Shown here in pieces: positions 48,803 to 52,794 of a stretch of 52,794 bases of DNA. Numbering within the stretch: the first letter of the stretch is position 1; every line of letters begins with the position of its first letter. The DNA comes from Bernardetiaceae bacterium (lineage in GTDB: Bacteria > Bacteroidota > Bacteroidia > Cytophagales > Bernardetiaceae). The DNA lies in NCBI GenBank assembly GCA_020832465.1, contig JAFIER010000115.1:1-52794 (forward strand), given 5' to 3'. A program made the translations under genes and the position numbers. The notes below the pieces were generated by a model that saw only the letters and a list, made by a program, of their open reading frames with translations, was not told where the DNA came from and did not search any database.

Positions 48803-49861
48803 TTAAATATCTATTTCATAAACTTCTTGCGGCACAAACTCTATTTCACCATTATCTTGTAAAAGGCGGATAGTGGGTTCGTAGTTTGAGCATAGCAAGA
48901 GCGAGCGAGTGAGTTCGCGTATCGCTTTTTGCCTCAGTGGGACTACATCTGGGTGAAAAGGACTTTTTCCACCACGTACAAGTGCTTTAGAGGCTTCGAG
49001 AAAGGCTTTGCCGTAGTTGTAATAAATGCCAGCGTGTTCGCCAGTGCGCAATAGCATAATATCGAAGAGCTCGCGCACTTTATCAACATCGTATTTATGC
49101 GCTTGATAGTTGGCTTCTGCTAATCCTTTAAATATCGGGTTTCTATCTATACCCGCTTTGTAGAGGTCGTATAGCAAGGGAGCTGCACCTATCACAAAGG
49201 GTAGGCTTTTCCAAAAATCTTCTTCGAATAGCTCACGAGCACAGGTTTCGCAGCATCTTACAGTCTCGAATTTTTTCTTTTTGTTGTTTTTGTAAAGATA
49301 AAAAGCAGTGTCATAATAGGTACTCACACGCCCAAAATAGCGACATTTAGGGCATATTTTGTAGTCGCTCGTATTGGAGGCTACGTGCCCATGTTGATTA
49401 AAAAAAACATAGCAATAAGGACAGTAAGTCATAGCCGTCTTGGGCTTGCCAGTGAGGTCGACTATCGAAGAGCAACGTGGGCAGGTTTGGCTATGAAAGT
49501 GATTGCTTTTATTTTCAAGCGCAAGCTGCTTGCGCCGCCGGTCTGTTTGCCATTTTGTATAGCGTTGGTCCACCAAACTCTTGACTTCAAAAGCCGTATC
49601 ATCAGGAATTTGAATGACAAAACTTGTCGTATTAGGAAAAATATTCTCTGCAATAGCACGGCTTGTCGCTATAGCAGGGTAGAGCGTGATAGCAAGCTGC
49701 CCCTCTTCGCGCGAAATTTTATGAATATTTTCAAAATGCAGTATAGCCTCTTCTAATTTTAAACCTTCGCTCATCACAATTCCTTTTTTATGAAAACGAC
49801 TGCGAGGTTTGCCATCGAGATTGAGGTAGTAAAATGAAAATTCAAAATAAGCAAAAGCCAT
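48803..49861 (-). CDS. Zinc-ribbon protein with four CxxC pairs, unknown function
   Basis: A 352-residue cytoplasmic protein. Residues ~130-215 hold four cysteine pairs (CPRC, CPYC, CPKC, CETC preceded by another Cys), enough for two zinc ribbons. Before this is an N-terminal ~120-residue part (FEFSFYYLNLDGKPRSRFHKKG) ending in a basic helix (KWQTDRRRKQLALENK). After it comes a helical region with a TPR-like look (IYYNYGKAFLEASKALVRGG; LRQKAIRELTRSLLLCSNYEP). No export signal. I do not recognise a family. It stands between the PorE-like gene and the dnaA upstream gap; 137 bp separate it from the PorE-like stop. Confidence 0.75.
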   Translation of the reverse strand: MAFAYFEFSFYYLNLDGKPRSRFHKKGIVMSEGLKLEEAILHFENIHKISREEGQLAITLYPAIATSRAIAENIFPNTTSFVIQIPDDTAFEVKSLVDQRYTKWQTDRRRKQLALENKSNHFHSQTCPRCSSIVDLTGKPKTAMTYCPYCYVFFNQHGHVASNTSDYKICPKCRYFGRVSTYYDTAFYLYKNNKKKKFETVRCCETCARELFEEDFWKSLPFVIGAAPLLYDLYKAGIDRNPIFKGLAEANYQAHKYDVDKVRELFDIMLLRTGEHAGIYYNYGKAFLEASKALVRGGKSPFHPDVVPLRQKAIRELTRSLLLCSNYEPTIRLLQDNGEIEFVPQEVYEIDI

Positions 49862-49998
49862 AGTAAAGTCAGTTTAGCAAAGCATTGAAACTTCAAAAAC
49901 AAGCAGTGAGCCATAGAAAGGAAAATTTTATGACCTTTTTACGACAAGAAACAAAGCAATTTACAACAAAAAGACATAAAAGACAAATAAATAACCCC

Positions 49999-52617
49999 TT
50001 ATTTTGATAAAGAAAATTCTACCCTGCGGTTGAGCGCGCGCCCCGCCTCGGTTTGATTGTCTGAAATAGGTTGCGATTTGCCAAAGCCCTGCGCTTCGAT
50101 GCGCTCGGCAGCTATGCCCATCAAAATTAAATGATTTCTGACCGCCTCGGCTCTGTTTTGAGAAAGTTTAAGGTTATAAGCAGCATTGCCTTTGTCGTCG
50201 GTATGACCCTCAATCCGCACCGACAGCTCGGGGTAGGATTTAAGCAAATCCACCAAGCGGCGTAACTCCGGAAAAGAAATCCGCTGTAGCGTATAGCTAT
50301 CAAAATCAAAGAAAATATTATTCAAACGAATTTTACTGGACTTCGCCACAGCATCGGATACGCTCAAAAGTTTGATGTCATTTTTAGCTGAAGCATCAGA
50401 CTTTTCTTTTGTGTTTAGGTGAGAAGCTATGGCAATCTTTCCTTTGCCTTCTGCATAAATGCCGTAATGCTTCCCACGGGGGAGGGCGAGCTCGAAATTG
50501 CCATCAAGGCTCATTGTGCTGCCTTCTCGCTGACCACTTTCCAAGTCTTCCCATACAATATTACCCGAAATAGCATGGCCATTATCGTCCGTAATTTTGC
50601 CTTTGATACTCACAAGTGCCTCCGGACGAAAACGCTCGGGCATCACGAAGCGATAAAGGTCATAACTCCCATAGCCCTCTGGGCGGTCTTTGAGCACTAA
50701 ATAGGCAAACTCGCCCGAAGCATCGAGATAAAAACCGTCATCATCGGGTGAGTTGATGCTTTTTCCTAAATTTACGGGCGCAGACCAGCTCGTCCAATCC
50801 TTATCGCTGAGGCGTTTGCTCATAAAAACATCTGCTCCGCCGAGGTTGTAGTGCCCGTCAGAAATAAAATACAATGTTTTGCCATCGGGGTGCAAAAACG
50901 GCATGCTCTCGGCAAAATCAGTATTCAAAACCTCGCCCATGTGTTGCGGCTCGCCCCAGCCCGCCCCTTCCTTCTCTACGACATACAAATCTTGCTTAAA
51001 CGCCTCCCTGCCGTGAAAATATAAATACTCAGGGTGGCCTTTTGGCAAATGCGTACTGTCGGCACGGGGGCGGTCTGATACGAAAAAAGCTACTTTTCCA
51101 TCAGCTGAAAAAGAGAGGCTCGATTCGTAATGTACTGTATTGATAGGTGTAGGAAAGGGGCGAATACGAGACCAATTAAATGCCCCTTTGCGCTCCACAA
51201 AATAGACATCTCCATTGCCCAATTCTTTGGCGTGCGCGCGCATTTCTACTTGATAGTCGGGCATCTCGGAGTAGTTACCGAAAATGACTAAGGTATTGCC
51301 ATCAGCACTAATGCTTTGTGGCACTTCGTGGGTTTGGGTATTGATAGGTAATGGGCGTGCGGCTTCAAAATTTTTACCTTGCTTTTCCGAAACCATAATA
51401 TCCTGCCCTGTGGCTAAGTTGGTGCGGCAGAAGTAAAGGTGTTCATTATCGGCAACGGGGTGCGTTTCTGATAGCGGGCTATTGACGGTAGCCCCCAAAT
51501 TTTCTAACTTCAAATCATCTTGTGGGGCTTTTAGAAGGGCGATAATTTTATTAAAGTCCTCGAGCTTTTTGGGAAACAAATCGCGGTAAGCGGCATAAAT
51601 TTGTAGGGCTTCATCGGCTTGTCCATTTTTAAGAAAAAAACCCGCTTTTCGCTGCAAAGCTACAAAGGCTATATCAAGCGGAGCGATACGGCTGATGAAA
51701 TCGTCATAAAGGGTTTCATATTTCGGTTGGTAGCCTTTGTCGTGGAGGTTGAGATGGCAGTAAAGTTCTAAGATAGAAACATTGTTTTTTTGAGCGATTT
51801 GTAATAGTTTTTTATAGCTTTCACTCTCTTGATACTTTGCGCTTTTCCATTGATAATCTGCACCGTAAAATTGAGGTAGGATATGCTCGAGTTCTTTTTC
51901 GGTAAAAGACTCGATAATGCAATCGCAATGCGTTTCGTACAAATAGCCGCTTCCTGTGCCATTCACACGCAATCCTTGAAGGCTAATAAATTGCGAGAGC
52001 AAACTTTTGCGGGCGTTGCGCATCTGCCCTACAGTGCGACTCTTATCATAAAAATCAATATGCTTACTCATTTGTCGGATTAAGGCATTGCGCAAAGCGA
52101 GTGTAGTATCGGCATAAGCGATTTCATTATAAGGTTCGATATTAGATAGGCGGCGGTAGTCGATGTTATAGGGGGCTTTGAGTAAAATATCGGCAGAAGT
52201 TTGTGCAATACCTTCGGGGAGGTTAAGCACATCTTTTCCATTAGTAACACCGACGGCGATAAGGCGTTCGCGCTCGGGGGCGGAAAGTTGGGCGTAGGTG
52301 CTGCTCGCTTTTTGTGCTTGTTGGTAGGCACGCTCCAGCTTTTCCAACTCTGGCGAAAAGTTACGCAATTTGAGTTCGTGCGGTTTCCAAGCAGATTTTA
52401 TTTGCAATATTTGATTGAGCAGCGTTTTAGCATATCCATATTGTGTAGCTACGGAGGGCTTCTCCAAGTCGAGAAGGCTATGAAAGGCACGCTCTGCTTC
52501 GGTGAGTTTATGGTTTTGTAGAAGCTGAAAAGCCTCTTTTTCTGTTTGTGCAAATGCAGAAATTGCTGATGCAAAGCACAAAAATACGATTATCAATATT
52601 TTCGGAGGGGTGTACAT
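49999..52617 (-). CDS. OmpA-family protein with PD40 propeller, PorE-like architecture
   Basis: An 872-residue exported protein. Signal peptide at 1-23 (cleavage after AFA, before QTEK). An N-terminal helical/TPR-like part covers about 25-360, then WD40-like PD40 repeats (about 375-665; ENLGATVNSPLSETHPVADN, SFSADGKVAFFVSDRPRAD, PFLHPDGKTLYFISDGHYN), a carboxypeptidase-regulatory-like domain (about 675-750, KGKITDDNGHAISG) and a C-terminal OmpA domain (about 765-872, FFDFDSYTL, IEGHTDDKGNAAYNLKLSQN, RALNRRVEF) that binds peptidoglycan. This order is that of PorE, a T9SS-associated periplasmic anchor, but similar paralogues exist in Bacteroidota, so the PorE role is unproven. Confidence 0.87.
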   Translation of the reverse strand: MYTPPKILIIVFLCFASAISAFAQTEKEAFQLLQNHKLTEAERAFHSLLDLEKPSVATQYGYAKTLLNQILQIKSAWKPHELKLRNFSPELEKLERAYQQAQKASSTYAQLSAPERERLIAVGVTNGKDVLNLPEGIAQTSADILLKAPYNIDYRRLSNIEPYNEIAYADTTLALRNALIRQMSKHIDFYDKSRTVGQMRNARKSLLSQFISLQGLRVNGTGSGYLYETHCDCIIESFTEKELEHILPQFYGADYQWKSAKYQESESYKKLLQIAQKNNVSILELYCHLNLHDKGYQPKYETLYDDFISRIAPLDIAFVALQRKAGFFLKNGQADEALQIYAAYRDLFPKKLEDFNKIIALLKAPQDDLKLENLGATVNSPLSETHPVADNEHLYFCRTNLATGQDIMVSEKQGKNFEAARPLPINTQTHEVPQSISADGNTLVIFGNYSEMPDYQVEMRAHAKELGNGDVYFVERKGAFNWSRIRPFPTPINTVHYESSLSFSADGKVAFFVSDRPRADSTHLPKGHPEYLYFHGREAFKQDLYVVEKEGAGWGEPQHMGEVLNTDFAESMPFLHPDGKTLYFISDGHYNLGGADVFMSKRLSDKDWTSWSAPVNLGKSINSPDDDGFYLDASGEFAYLVLKDRPEGYGSYDLYRFVMPERFRPEALVSIKGKITDDNGHAISGNIVWEDLESGQREGSTMSLDGNFELALPRGKHYGIYAEGKGKIAIASHLNTKEKSDASAKNDIKLLSVSDAVAKSSKIRLNNIFFDFDSYTLQRISFPELRRLVDLLKSYPELSVRIEGHTDDKGNAAYNLKLSQNRAEAVRNHLILMGIAAERIEAQGFGKSQPISDNQTEAGRALNRRVEFSLSK

Positions 52618-52688
52618 AAAATTGGGGTTAGTGCTTAGGACTTCTATTGTGCAAAATAAATAAAAAAAATCGGATACACAATTTCTCT

Positions 52689-52794
52689 AACCATCGGGAG
52701 GGTCTTCGACTACTACCGAGGTATGCCCTCAAAGACGGTCTTAAGACCTCTTTGACGGCTGTTGCAACAAACCAACAGGAGAGGAGTTTTCAAT
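52689..52794. repeat. 34-nt repeat copy 2 plus palindrome
   Basis: 52689-52722 repeats 161-194 with two mismatches. Just after it AAAGACGGTCTTAAGACCTC contains the perfect 12-bp palindrome GGTCTTAAGACC. It lies upstream of the PorE-like gene and runs to the end of the window, so its full extent cannot be seen. Confidence 0.55.

Overview
The window looks like chromosomal DNA of a gliding-type Bacteroidota, most likely a Cytophagales relative of Microscilla or Bernardetia; this placement is inferred from gene content, not from a marker search. Supporting signs are a type IX secretion (T9SS) sorting domain on a secreted subtilase, a PorT-type outer-membrane barrel, an OmpA/PD40 protein built like PorE, the YtxH-DUF1573-YajC-YbbR operon, long AT-rich intergenic gaps and promoters of the Bacteroidota form TTG-N19-21-TAnnTTTG. 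No rRNA, phage, plasmid or full-length insertion sequence is visible.

Layout. 0-6 kb: minus-strand genes for two paralogous secreted proteins, a small exported protein and a 1033-residue one-pass membrane protein made of beta-sandwich repeats. 6.5-16 kb: metabolic genes (a cystathionine gamma-synthase-family PLP enzyme, a carotenoid oxygenase, an FMN-binding PNPOx-like protein, dihydrolipoyl dehydrogenase), a DUF4236 protein and a lone ABC ATPase. 16.5-21 kb: a membrane GAF/PAS sensor without an output domain, an NAD-binding epimerase-like protein and a small membrane protein. 21-27 kb: the YbbR/YajC/DUF1573/YtxH operon and a T9SS-exported subtilase. 28-33 kb: a sodium/solute symporter, a TANGO2/NRDE protein, a peptidoglycan-binding-domain protein and two identical tRNA-Phe genes. 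33-38.6 kb: three tandem STAS-like paralogues, two unrecognised genes in a tight pair, and a stand-alone Cas6 with a long charged tail. 39-48 kb: an outer-membrane barrel, ruvB, a lipoprotein, a translationally coupled pair ending in a contractile-injection-system baseplate protein, nuoB and dnaA. 48.8-52.8 kb: a multi-CxxC zinc-ribbon protein and the PorE-like OmpA protein.

The most striking structure is between the genes. At least four families of short non-coding elements occupy the gaps: a 91-bp element (three identical copies, two with exact 8-bp target duplications), a ~120-bp element A with 15-bp terminal inverted repeats, a ~102-bp element B ending in GGGTGTAC, and a ~110-bp element C ending in GGGTGCAATTC. 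Two insertions are nested inside element A. One C copy with a 9-bp target duplication sits between a good promoter and the tRNA-Phe pair. The 91-bp, A and B elements share interchangeable hairpin cores (AACATTTCT or AACAGTTCT arms, 3-nt loop), and the same hairpins occur alone at gene ends, where some have terminator form. This modular palindrome system, together with an orphan Cas6 (an RNA-hairpin endonuclease) and no CRISPR array in view, is the best candidate for something undescribed here; a link between the two is only a hypothesis.
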